Below are positions 37,051 through 46,800 of a stretch of 64,000 nt of DNA, piece by piece. The notes under the pieces were generated by a model. The model worked only from the letters and a program-made list of their open reading frames with translations, was not told the DNA's origin and made no database searches. Both the position numbers and the translations under genes were made by a program. The first letter of the stretch is position 1. The number at the start of each line of letters is the position of its first letter. This DNA is from an uncultured Bacteroidota bacterium. Lineage in GTDB: Bacteria > Bacteroidota > Bacteroidia > Bacteroidales > VadinHA17. The stretch lies in contig CAIJYD010000026.1 in NCBI GenBank assembly GCA_903824785.1, forward strand, positions 1-64,000, given 5' to 3'.

Positions 37051-37659
37051 ATGCGGCTTTTCAGGCCTTGCTTTCTTTCAGGCTGGCTCTATCCTGAGGC
37101 ACTATTCAGGATAGATACAGGGGAGAAGTTATTATGCCTGACTTTTGATGATGGTCCTGATCCTGAGTCAACACCCCGGATACTTGAGATTCTTGATAAC
37201 TATGATATTAAAGCATTGTTCTTTTTAGATGGAAAAGCTGCTGAAAAACACCCCGGCCTAGTTTCAATTATCTCATCAAAGGGCCATATAACAGGGAATC
37301 ATGGCTATAATCATATAAATGGATGGACCGCTTCCACCAACAGGTATGTTTCTGACATCACAAACGCTTCTGAATTTTCATCTGACTGCCTGTTCAGGCC
37401 ACCTTATGGCCGTCTCAGGCTCAGTCAGTACAGGAAGCTGAAGAGACAATTTAAGATTATATTCTGGGATATCATGCCTTATGATTTTGATAAAAATTTT
37501 GGGAGCAGAAATGTATTGAAGGTACTTCAGAAAAAATTACGGAAAGGATCCCTGATTGTGTTTCACGACACAAGGAACTCAATCGCACCGGAGATTCTTC
37601 CGGAATTTATTAATTACTCAATATCAAAAGGTTACCGGTTTGTTCTCCCGGTATTCTAA
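37051..37659 (+). CDS. NodB-type polysaccharide deacetylase
   Basis: The 202-residue protein carries the carbohydrate esterase 4 motifs: motif 1 LTFDDGPD with the catalytic base and metal Asp, motif 2 HGYNH with the metal histidines, motif 3 FRPPYGRLR, and the late motif LIVFHDT. These enzymes remove acetyl groups from N-acetylglucosamine in peptidoglycan, chitin or other glycans. No signal peptide is evident, so it may act in the cytoplasm or at the membrane. It starts 6 bases after the DUF2723 gene, implying an operon and a shared glycan role. Its last four bases overlap the convergent gene. Confidence 0.9.
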   Translation: MRLFRPCFLSGWLYPEALFRIDTGEKLLCLTFDDGPDPESTPRILEILDNYDIKALFFLDGKAAEKHPGLVSIISSKGHITGNHGYNHINGWTASTNRYVSDITNASEFSSDCLFRPPYGRLRLSQYRKLKRQFKIIFWDIMPYDFDKNFGSRNVLKVLQKKLRKGSLIVFHDTRNSIAPEILPEFINYSISKGYRFVLPVF

Positions 37660-38783
37660 GCCAGAAATAATCTGGCTGAGGTGAAGACCTCTTCAAAGCT
37701 CCTGTCCACCTTCTCTCTTAAAGTTGAGTCGGAAACCGGAAATGGGTTTTCGTGGGAATAAGCATAAGGAAAATCCCAAACCTCCACTGCATCATTCCCG
37801 CAGAACCTGTTAAGGGTAGCCACCACACCATCTGATGGAATTACAGTATCCTTTAATAATGTGATAGAATGGATCTGACTCCGCAATCCCTTTAAGATAT
37901 TTTCCCTGAAGGATTTTAGTCTCTCCAGATCTATCATTGACCGGAATACCATCCCTATCTGACTCAGACGTAAAAAATCGGTTATCTGACTTTTTACTTT
38001 TATCCTCTCTTCAAAATCATTCAGATAATAACTATATACTTTGTCGAATGCACGGCTGTCCATTATTAGTTTTGACGATCCTCGCATATTACTGAAGACC
38101 GACCCGCCACAGAAAATGAAAAGCTTCGATTCAGACAACAGGTTACAAGGGTTTGCCATTAAAATAATTTCAGCAAGAAAAGCTCCTATTGAATATGAGA
38201 AAATGTTGATTTTGCTGCTACGCGGGATAATCTGATGTTCCCCATTTTTTATTTCTGTTAATAGTTTAACAATGTCAAGGACTGTCTGATAGCCCGAATT
38301 AAAGAACCTCATCGGATCTTCAGTGAGGCGGTTGCTGATGGCAATATTAGCGAAACTCGACATATTAATTTCCCCGATTGATGCATTTCTGTCTTTCATA
38401 AAAGGGATCATCGCCCGGGGATCTTTCCAGGATGCCGGTGACCTGTTAATATGAAATGAAATAGGGAAAAGAATGACATAGCTGTTTGTCTCTCTGGCCA
38501 GATAATAGGCCCATACCAGATATTTCACCCAGCTTCTTTCATTAAGGCCATGAAGCAAAAGGATAACCTTTTTGCTGCCGGCATCCGGCGGAGTGAAAAC
38601 AGGATAGGAAAAAGAGCCATTTTCAGGAATCAGCTTATCACTGCTGCTTGAAAACACATTTAATGAAACATCCGACCGGAATCCAACATTACAGATCTTC
38701 ATTTCAGAACCGGGAATATTGATGGATTCTTTTTCGGCACTGAATAAATTTTTTAATTCATTAAATGTTTTTGTATACTCCAT
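37656..38783 (-). CDS. DUF6051-type alpha/beta hydrolase-fold protein
   Basis: A 375-residue protein with an alpha/beta-hydrolase-like core: an oxyanion strand VILLLHGLNERSW followed by YVILFPISFHINRSP, and a likely nucleophile elbow INIFSYSIGAFLAEII (FSYSIG in place of the usual GxSxG). A late histidine lies in AYSHENPF. It matches Bacteroidota proteins annotated DUF6051; substrate unknown. The missing first glycine in the elbow is notable. It lacks a signal peptide. Its stop overlaps the convergent deacetylase gene by 4 bases. Confidence 0.7.
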   Translation of the reverse strand: MEYTKTFNELKNLFSAEKESINIPGSEMKICNVGFRSDVSLNVFSSSSDKLIPENGSFSYPVFTPPDAGSKKVILLLHGLNERSWVKYLVWAYYLARETNSYVILFPISFHINRSPASWKDPRAMIPFMKDRNASIGEINMSSFANIAISNRLTEDPMRFFNSGYQTVLDIVKLLTEIKNGEHQIIPRSSKINIFSYSIGAFLAEIILMANPCNLLSESKLFIFCGGSVFSNMRGSSKLIMDSRAFDKVYSYYLNDFEERIKVKSQITDFLRLSQIGMVFRSMIDLERLKSFRENILKGLRSQIHSITLLKDTVIPSDGVVATLNRFCGNDAVEVWDFPYAYSHENPFPVSDSTLREKVDRSFEEVFTSARLFLA

Positions 38784-39002
38784 AATCTTAAGATCGGGTA
38801 ATTATTATAGGCAAAGAAACATGACTTGTTCGTTCCTTACAAATTTATGTGGCGGATGACCCTGCCAAGGGATAAAATTTTAAAATATGGGATGTAACTC
38901 TTTTATCAGGGACAGATTTTCCATACTTGTTTGTAATCTGTTTCGGTTCAGTTGGGTTTAAAGTGGAAAATCATTAGTTTTACAAAGAGTAAAAAAATTC
39001 AT

Positions 39003-39869
39003 ATGATTGATTTTCTGAAACCGATACCTTCATATTTGAATGAAAAGCGGAATATTATCCGGATGATATTTTTCACTTCTCTTTTTGCCCTCGTATTTAT
39101 TAATATTTACTCTCCATTTGGGGTTGATAAGTGGTTCAATCTTACACAGCTCGAATTTCTTACATATTCCAGCCTTATAATTCTCACCGGTGTACTCGTG
39201 GTAGTGGTCAGCAGGATAATTATGTTCCGCATATGTAAAAGGATGGTTATAAACATCCGGCAATATCTTCTCTGGATCTTTGCCGAAGTACTGTTTATGG
39301 CACTTTTCTATGCATTATTTGAAAAATTTTTACTGGATGATACCAGAATATTCTCCGACCTGGTAAAGATCTCTGCAAGAAATACTGCCTTGGTTTTATT
39401 GTTGCCATATTCAATTTTGTGGCTCTATTTCTCATGGATCGATAAAAAAGAACAGATCGACAGGTTAGCTGATGTCCAGGCTTTTCCGTCGAACAACAGA
39501 AATATGATCCCATTTTATGATGATAAGGGAATACTGAAGTTTTCAATTAAAAAGGAGAACCTTCTTTACCTCGAATCGGCTGAAAACTATGTAAATATCT
39601 GTTATCTCAATAAAAATAAAGTTTCAAAATATCTCCTTCGCGATACTCTTAAGAAAATGGAAGAGAATTTTTCAGGAACTGAAATCATAAGATGCCATCG
39701 GTCGTATATGGTTAACTTTGACAAAGTTAAAGTGATGCGAAAGGATAAAGACGGACTGAAACTTGAACTGGACAATCCTTCTGTAACTGATATTCCTGTT
39801 TCAAAAACATATGTAAACACAGTAATGCAGACCTTCTCCAAATATTGCCAGACACAGGATGGAGCATAA
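39003..39869 (+). CDS. Membrane-anchored LytTR-type transcriptional regulator
   Basis: The 288-residue protein joins four N-terminal transmembrane helices (about residues 20-40, 55-78, 90-110, 125-150) to a C-terminal LytTR DNA-binding domain (about 185-280; LLYLESAENYVNICY, RCHRSYMVNFDKV and IPVSKTYV). It has no receiver domain, so activity may be controlled by the membrane part rather than by a partner kinase. The start MIDFLKPIPSYL is preferred to an ATG 17 codons upstream with a basic stretch. Targets are unknown; purD follows on the same strand after 72 bases with its own promoter. Confidence 0.85.
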   Translation: MIDFLKPIPSYLNEKRNIIRMIFFTSLFALVFINIYSPFGVDKWFNLTQLEFLTYSSLIILTGVLVVVVSRIIMFRICKRMVINIRQYLLWIFAEVLFMALFYALFEKFLLDDTRIFSDLVKISARNTALVLLLPYSILWLYFSWIDKKEQIDRLADVQAFPSNNRNMIPFYDDKGILKFSIKKENLLYLESAENYVNICYLNKNKVSKYLLRDTLKKMEENFSGTEIIRCHRSYMVNFDKVKVMRKDKDGLKLELDNPSVTDIPVSKTYVNTVMQTFSKYCQTQDGA

Positions 39870-39890
39870 TGGTTTTCTTGTTATCCATTT

Positions 39891-39918
39891 TGTTTATCAG
39901 AATGAAATGTTACTTTTG
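39891..39918 (+). promoter_or_regulatory. Candidate purD promoter
   Basis: TACTTTTG (39911-39918) matches the TAnnTTTG box, with a TTG at 39891-39893. The 17-base spacing is a little short. It lies 23 bases before the purD start. Confidence 0.5.
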
Positions 39919-39941
39919 GATTACTAAAATATTTCAACAAA

Positions 39942-41210
39942 ATGAATATTCTTATTCTGGGTTCAGGTGGCCGGGAGCATGCACTTACATGGAAACTTGC
40001 CCAAAGCAAAAAAGTTAAAAAAATTTTTATTGCTCCGGGAAATGCCGGCACTCTTAATCTGGGAACAAATCTTAATTTCTCTCCGGGTAACTTCGTTGAT
40101 GTTAAAAATGCTGTTCTGACAAATAAGATTGACATTGTTATTGTTGGTCCGGAAGCTCCACTTGTTGACGGGATCCATGATTTTTTTCTGAAAGACAAAG
40201 CTCTTGTCAATATCCCGGTAATAGGCCCTGATAAATCTGCAGCCCGTCTTGAAGGCAGCAAGGATTTTGCAAAAGAGTTTCTGATAAGGCATAAAATACC
40301 TACAGCAGCTTACAAAACCTTTGATTTAACCAATGTAAAAGAGGTTCCTGCTTTTCTGAAAACACTTTCTCCTCCGTATGTTATTAAAGCTGATGGACTT
40401 GCAGCAGGAAAGGGAGTGCTTATCATAGATGATGTTCTTGAAGCAGAAAGAGAAACAACAGCTATTCTGAATGGTAAGTTTGGATCGGCAGGGGATAAAG
40501 TTGTTATTGAGGAGTTCCTGAAAGGGATTGAACTTTCGGTTTTTATAATTACTGATGGCACATCATATAAACTATTGCCTGAAGCTAAGGATTACAAGAG
40601 AATAGGCGTGGGAGATACCGGACTTAATACCGGCGGAATGGGTGCAGTATCACCTGTGTCGTTTGCCGATAATATCTTTATGGAAAAGGTAAAGTTCAGG
40701 ATAATAGACCCTACAATGAAGGGCCTTGCAGACGATGGAATTGTTTATAAGGGATTTATCTTCTTTGGTCTTATTAATGTCGGTGGAGATCCTTTTGTAA
40801 TTGAATATAATGCCAGGCTTGGCGATCCTGAATCTGAAGTAATCATCCCAAGAATAAAGTCGGATCTGTTCGATCTTATTGAGGGAGTAGCAAAAGGGGA
40901 TCTTTCTGCCAGGGAAATAGAGATAGATAATAAATTTGTTACTACAGTTATGCTGGTTTCCGGAGGTTATCCCGGTGATTATGAGAATGGAAAACAAATT
41001 CAGGGCTTGGATCTTACAAAGGAAAGTCTGCTATTCCATGCAGGAACAAATAGAGATGGAGACACTGTTGTCACTTCAGGAGGACGTGTTCTTGCTGTTA
41101 CTTCTTCCGGAGCTACAATGAAAGAGGCCCTGGAGATTTCTTATCGAAATGCAGCTCTTATAGCCTACGACGGTATAAATTACAGACACGATATTGGATT
41201 TGATTTATAG
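39942..41210 (+). CDS. purD: Phosphoribosylamine-glycine ligase
   Basis: PurD joins phosphoribosylamine and glycine with ATP to form GAR, the second step of purine synthesis. The 422 residues match the family length. Motifs include the N-terminal MNILILGSGGREHALTWKLA, the ATP-grasp region VIKADGLAAGKGVLI, the signature EYNARLGDPESEVI, and GLNTGGMGAVSPV. It starts 72 bases after the LytTR gene. The next gene begins 4 bases after its stop, so the two are probably co-transcribed. Confidence 0.97.
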   Translation: MNILILGSGGREHALTWKLAQSKKVKKIFIAPGNAGTLNLGTNLNFSPGNFVDVKNAVLTNKIDIVIVGPEAPLVDGIHDFFLKDKALVNIPVIGPDKSAARLEGSKDFAKEFLIRHKIPTAAYKTFDLTNVKEVPAFLKTLSPPYVIKADGLAAGKGVLIIDDVLEAERETTAILNGKFGSAGDKVVIEEFLKGIELSVFIITDGTSYKLLPEAKDYKRIGVGDTGLNTGGMGAVSPVSFADNIFMEKVKFRIIDPTMKGLADDGIVYKGFIFFGLINVGGDPFVIEYNARLGDPESEVIIPRIKSDLFDLIEGVAKGDLSAREIEIDNKFVTTVMLVSGGYPGDYENGKQIQGLDLTKESLLFHAGTNRDGDTVVTSGGRVLAVTSSGATMKEALEISYRNAALIAYDGINYRHDIGFDL

Positions 41211-41214
41211 ATAG

Positions 41215-42210
41215 ATGCTTTTACGATTTTTTAAAGGTACCGGCCCCGGAGTAATTTTTTTCATTATTATTATTCTGATAACAGTCTGGCTAAGCGCATT
41301 TCTTAATCCCCGGATCGTTTATGCGCCATCCATTACAGACGATCCGATGCCTCTTTACCGATTATTAAAACTTTTTACAGCGTCCGGTTATCTTCCCGGA
41401 GTTGTAATTTCTTTTTTACTGGTTTCGCTTATGGCATTCCTTCTTGTTGATTTCAATACTGAGATTTTTTTTATAAATGAAAGAACTTTCCATCCTGCCT
41501 TTAGCTATATTTTGCTTGGAGGCCTTTTCCCGGAAAATCAGCTCCTGAATCCTGCCCTGCCTGCATCCCTTTTTCTAATCCTAGGAATAAAAAAAATAAT
41601 GGATGGTTACAGGAAATCAGGAGTAGCTTATTCCTTTTTTGATGCCTCTGTTCTGATAAGTACAGGCAGCCTGTTTTATGCTAATCTTATCTGGTTTGCT
41701 CTGCTGGTAATTATTGGCATAATTCTGCTCAGGCCGGGAAGTCTGAAAGAGACTGGGCTATCTGTTCTTGGACTTGCAGCACCATATCTCATTGCATTCG
41801 GAATATATTATGTTGCAGGGAAAGATCTGGGCGCCCTTTTGTCAACAGTGGGAAATAATTTCTTTGGAAGGTCAGAAAGCTATATTTTTTCCGGAATAAC
41901 ACTAGTCGTTCTTAGTTTTACAGCAGTTCTGATAATCATAACAACTTTTTTCCTCTTTACACGACTGAACACGAAGAAAATAAAATCACGTCAGACATTC
42001 TCACTTCTTATATGGACCTTCCTGATTGTGATAGTAGTTTTCGCGATTCTGCCTTCAGTATCAGTTGAAATAATCTGGTTAATGAATATTCCTGCCAGCT
42101 ATTTCCTGGCACACTACTTTGTATTTGTAAGGAAAAAGTTTATCCCGGAATTGCTCTTTTCTCTTTTTCTGATGCTGATATTACTGATGCAGATCTGGTA
42201 TCTGAAATAG
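41215..42210 (+). CDS. DUF6427-type polytopic membrane protein
   Basis: A 331-residue inner-membrane protein with about nine predicted helices across its length (for example GVIFFIIIILITVWLSAF, GVVISFLLVSLMAFLLV and FLIVIVVFAILPSV). It resembles the DUF6427 family of Bacteroidota, for which no function is established. It begins 4 bases after purD; the pairing is likely positional rather than functional. No catalytic motif is visible. Confidence 0.7.
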   Translation: MLLRFFKGTGPGVIFFIIIILITVWLSAFLNPRIVYAPSITDDPMPLYRLLKLFTASGYLPGVVISFLLVSLMAFLLVDFNTEIFFINERTFHPAFSYILLGGLFPENQLLNPALPASLFLILGIKKIMDGYRKSGVAYSFFDASVLISTGSLFYANLIWFALLVIIGIILLRPGSLKETGLSVLGLAAPYLIAFGIYYVAGKDLGALLSTVGNNFFGRSESYIFSGITLVVLSFTAVLIIITTFFLFTRLNTKKIKSRQTFSLLIWTFLIVIVVFAILPSVSVEIIWLMNIPASYFLAHYFVFVRKKFIPELLFSLFLMLILLMQIWYLK

Positions 42211-42215
42211 TCAGT

Positions 42216-42650
42216 TTATTTTATCATTGAGACCACCCCGACACCAGAGCCTTGCTGCCCGTTGGTAAAATCAAATAAAAGCTGATATATTCCGCTCTTA
42301 TTGCATATAAAATCAACGTAACCATATGTTTTCCCGGTCTTCTGATCGAACGAAGAAAGCACAACCTTATTTGATTCGTCTTTTATATTCAGAATAAGCT
42401 GCCCTTTCGATTCTTCAGTATTACACATTGTGAAACGGTATTTGGTGTTTTTCCAGAGCGACATATTTGCTTTGTATCTTAATTCACTTTGAGGAACAGC
42501 TTTCCCAAGCTGTATCCTGAAATCTTTCAGATATTTTGCCGTTGCACCTGCACTCATGACGCAGTTACTTACAAACTGATCTGAGGCCTGCCCATAGGAC
42601 AATAAACCTATTGCAAGTAAAAACGAAATTGTCAATATTGTTTTTTTCAT
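42216..42650 (-). CDS. Small secreted protein of unknown function
   Basis: The 144-residue protein has a clear signal peptide (MKKTILTISFLLAIGLLSYG, then Q) and a mature region of about 120 residues with beta-strand character and cysteines in SNCVM, TMCNT and FICNK. It ends GSGVGVVSMIK. I do not recognise the family. Its start lies one base after the stop of the lipoprotein gene upstream, so the two form an operon. Confidence 0.6.
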   Translation of the reverse strand: MKKTILTISFLLAIGLLSYGQASDQFVSNCVMSAGATAKYLKDFRIQLGKAVPQSELRYKANMSLWKNTKYRFTMCNTEESKGQLILNIKDESNKVVLSSFDQKTGKTYGYVDFICNKSGIYQLLFDFTNGQQGSGVGVVSMIK

Positions 42651-42651
42651 A

Positions 42652-43563
42652 CTAATTATTTGAAATCAGCCTGTTCCTGATTTTTTTTGTAATCTCAATT
42701 ATTCCCTTCAGCTGCTCATCAGACATCTCTACTATACTTTTTTCTGTCTGGGTAATAACTAATCCTCCATCCTTCTCAACACTTACAGGATCTCCCTGTG
42801 TGAATGTTATCTTTATTTCGCGGTATTTATCTTTCAGATTCTGAAAATCTTCACAAATGCTTGTGAACTCTGAACCTGAATTACAGTAAGGACGTATGAG
42901 AAGAAGAAGATCATTCAAAATTATTTTCTGTTCTCCAATCCGGTCAATCAGCATCGTATCGGGATACTGACTCACAACCTGAGTTGCAAGATACTGACCT
43001 TCAATCCAGACACCAATAATAATTAAAGCTGAAAGCTGTCCGCGATCATTTTCCCTTAGATAATTATCAATCTTGGTATAGGAGTCAATTGAAATAAACA
43101 AAAGGGAGTCGAGGTTTGATTTATTGAGTGACAATCGTTTAATTGATTCGAAATCAAAGAACTGCCCCACTTTAATGTCATCAGCAAGCTTTCTAATTGA
43201 AGAGAGTACATCAAGGGAAGAACCGGTCTTTTCATACATATTGAGATATCCGAGATCAGCCCCCAGAATACCCATTTTCAACGCTTTGTCAAAATTAGTA
43301 CTCTGCTTATTGGCATCAATTGAAGTAGCCAGATAGTTCTGAGAAAAGGGAACCTCCAGCAACTGAAGAAGGTTGGCGATCTCAACAGGAGACGAGATGT
43401 TTCTCGAAATATCTGCTATTGCTTCAGGGCTTAGCTTTTCAGCTTCCGATGAAGGAACCGAGTCAGCTTCAGGAAATACAAACTCCCCTTTTTTGTTTGA
43501 TGAATTCCCGCATGAGAAACATACAAACACCGTAATGATTAACAAGAATATTCTTCCTTTCAT
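42652..43563 (-). CDS. Lipoprotein of unknown function
   Basis: A 303-residue lipoprotein with the lipobox CFSC (Cys about residue 18) after MKGRIFLLIITVFV. The mature protein is mostly alpha-helical, with repeated short amphipathic helices and no known motif. It is the first gene of a two-gene envelope operon with the small secreted protein. No function can be assigned. Confidence 0.65.
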   Translation of the reverse strand: MKGRIFLLIITVFVCFSCGNSSNKKGEFVFPEADSVPSSEAEKLSPEAIADISRNISSPVEIANLLQLLEVPFSQNYLATSIDANKQSTNFDKALKMGILGADLGYLNMYEKTGSSLDVLSSIRKLADDIKVGQFFDFESIKRLSLNKSNLDSLLFISIDSYTKIDNYLRENDRGQLSALIIIGVWIEGQYLATQVVSQYPDTMLIDRIGEQKIILNDLLLLIRPYCNSGSEFTSICEDFQNLKDKYREIKITFTQGDPVSVEKDGGLVITQTEKSIVEMSDEQLKGIIEITKKIRNRLISNN

Positions 43564-43868
43564 TCAGAATGATCTATAAGGTTATGACAAAAATACAAAA
43601 AAACAGATTAACAAAGCATTAAAATCAATAATGGGTGATGCCTTTCCAAAGTAAATATACAAAAAAAATAATATATCCTCCTAAACCATATCTAAAACGG
43701 TTATAACTTTTTTTAGCCTGTAGCGTTTGTAAAAACTGCAGCCAACCGTCAGACCCGTGAGGCTTTATACCCTTCGAATCTGACGCCGTCTGGTCATTGA
43801 ATTCACTCTTTCCCTTACTTAAATAAACTCTCCTTATGAATGCATTATCATCTAAGGACAACGGCTAA
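43564..43868. other. Spacer downstream of the giant surface-protein gene
   Basis: A 305-base region with no gene I can support; a 78-residue frame (43625-43861, minus) has no recognisable features. A 7-bp inverted repeat (CGTCAGA at 43747-43753, TCTGACG at 43779-43785) could be a weak terminator for the giant gene. Confidence 0.4.
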
Positions 43869-46800
43869 TTACCGGCCCTTGACAAGTCTGATATTTTTAA
43901 TCATCTCTTCGCCATTTCCCTTTAGCCTCATTGTTGCATGATAAATTCCGGAATTCAGATCTGCAAAAGAGATATTGATGTTGTAATCGCCTGCCGTTTG
44001 CGTTGCGTTTATAATGGTTTTTACTACCTGTCCTGAAACATTGCTCAAGACAAGGGTTACGCGGCCATCAAATGGCAGTGAGTAGCTTATTTTTGTATTA
44101 TCTTCAAACGGATTCGGATAATTTGCAAGTTTCAGTTCGCTATTAATATGTTGTTCTTTTATCCCCGTTGTTTCCGAAACCGTTAAAGAATGAGTTACCG
44201 ATTTGGAACATCCGTCAGTAACTGTGTAAGTGACTGTTACTGTACCCGATGTTAAGCCTGTTACTACTCCTCCGGAAGTAATGCTGGCCGTACCTGTCAC
44301 GGGAACTATGGACCATACTCCTCCTGATGTTGTATTTGTGAACGCCGGAGTTACTGAATTAATATCCACAATATCCGCTCCTCCTGCTATATCAGCAACC
44401 GTCGGAAGGGCATTGATCGTAATGGTTGCCGAAGATCCGGTAAAGCTGTTGCTTCGTACAGATGAAACTGCACCAGTTACTGAGACAAGTGTATAGGTTG
44501 TGGTTGTTGTAACAGGAGTGGTAAATGTTGCAAATGATGTTCCGCTTACAACTGAGTTAGCTGTACGGTCTGAAGTACCATCATTGTAAATTACCGTATA
44601 CGGTCCTGTCCCTGCTGTTGCTGTCCAGGTAAGTTCACCCGCACCTGTAGCACAGAATGGTCCGTTGGCGGTTAAGCTCCCTTGTGGCAAATTTACAACA
44701 GTATAGGCGGCACTGCCTATGGCACTGTTATCATAACCGGCTTTTACAGCCAGTGCTTTTAATGTCAGAGCCGAATTGATGGCAACTGCCGTACTGTACT
44801 CGCTGCTTCCGGTGGTTGGATCATCCCCATTCGTGGTGTAGTAAATATGGTCAGCTCCTGCTGAGGTAATAGTTACCGTTGTTCCCAAAACTATTGCACC
44901 TGCAACCGGACTAAAGGCCGGTGTAGTCAAAGCACCATTTCTGGTGACCTTGATGGTATACGTTTTTGCCCCCTTGCCTTCTTCTGTCGCAATAACGGTA
45001 ATTGTTTTTTCTGTCAGAGCTGTTAAGGCTATGGCTTCTGAAGCACTTCCGCTGGTAACAGTTGTCCCTTCTACCGTGATCACGCCTGCCCCTGTCGGAG
45101 TGACAGTAATATTACTCACCGCGTTGGCTACTGTTAAACCACTGTAGCTATAAGTACCTGAAGCAAATGAATAGCCTGATGGACTGCCGCTCAGGGCAAT
45201 GCCTGTAAGGTCAGCTGTAAGTCCGCCTTCAGAAATAACAAAAGCAGAGGTTGGTGTTCCTGCCAGTGCTGTGCTGGTAACAGCTACCCGAACGATATAA
45301 CTTCCGGGAGCCAGTCCGGTAACAGTTGTGCCGGAGATTGCAACCCAGGAACCGGATGCATCTTTTTCATATTCCTGCCCTGAGGCTGTCCCTGTGAGTG
45401 TTCCGTTGTTGAGTCCATATGCAGTTACATCAGTCTTAGCCACTCCAGTCGGAGCAGCTGGGCCGACGGCTTTGGCAATCGTTCCGGTCGCACTGCTTGT
45501 AACGCTTCCAGTTGCATGTGCCCCGTCGGCGCTTACTATAACAGTGATGGTGTTGGTAATATCGGCTTCCACCAGAGTATAAGTGGATGAGTTTGTACCA
45601 ATATTTGTTTCACCACGTTTCCACTGGTATGCTGGTACATCCAGGTTTGTTGTTGGGGTGTAGGTTATTGAGCTTATAACAGCTGTCAAAACCCCACCAT
45701 ACCTGGCTGTCCCGGTAATAGTTACCGTTCCTCCCATGACAGGTGCATTAACATCGAAAGTACTGGTTCCCGTTTTTGTTGATCCGGTAACCACCAATGT
45801 CAAAGATGTTCCTTTCACAGGCGGGGTAAGTCTCACACCGCTAAGTTGACCTGAGGTAAAGGCGGTAGAAGTTCCAGTGATACCTGCAGTACCGCTAAAA
45901 TCGACTGTACCCGTGAAGTCTGTAACGGTATTGTTATTAGCATCCTGTGCTGTAATTTCAATGCCGGTTATTGCACTACCTGCAATCTGAGGGGAAGAGA
46001 TGGTTGAGATTGCAAAATGATGCAGAACCAGTGTATAATCAGCACTGCCGATATCACTGTTATCATAGCCGGCTTTGACAGCCAGGGCTTTTAAGGTCAG
46101 GACAGAGTTGATAGCTACAGGAGTGGAATAAACAGAACTTCCTGTTGTTGGATCAGCACCGTTTGTAGTATAATAAATAGTTGTAGCTCCTGAAGATGTA
46201 ATTGCAACAGTTGTCCCAAGTGCAACTGCTCCGGCATCAGGATTAAAGGTCGGGGTAGCCTGTGGTGCATTGTTTCTTGTAATACTTATTGTGTATGTTT
46301 TAGCACTCTTGCCAGTCTCTGTTGCTATTACAGTAATAACTGCTGGTGTGCCTGCCGGCAAGGAGATAACGTCGGAAGCACTTCCTGTGGCAACCTCTGT
46401 TCCTTCAACTGTTATTGTCCCATCACCTGTCGGAGTAACAGTGACACTGGCCGAATTGCCTACAGTAACTCCTGTGTAAACATAAGTACCAGAAGAAAAG
46501 GAATAACCAGTGGGACTACCGCTCAGAGCAATGCCAGGCAGGTCTGCCGAAGCTGCCTGTGTATAAACGGCACTGCCTATAGCACTGTTGTCGTATCCCG
46601 GTTTGACAGCCAGAGCTCTTAAAGTCTGGGCAGAGTTTATAGCTACAGGAGTGGAATAAAGGGTTTTTTCCGTCGTCGGATCAGTACCATCTGTAGTATA
46701 ATAAATTGCTGTGGCACCAGAAGATGAAATGGTAACAGGTGTGCCAAATGCAATAGCTCCCGCCACTGGACTGAAGTTCGGGGTAGGTAAAGCCCCGTTT

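Noticed and set aside
43625-43861. 78-residue frame downstream of the giant gene
   Set aside because: No recognisable motif and in a spacer with an inverted repeat; not enough support to call a gene.
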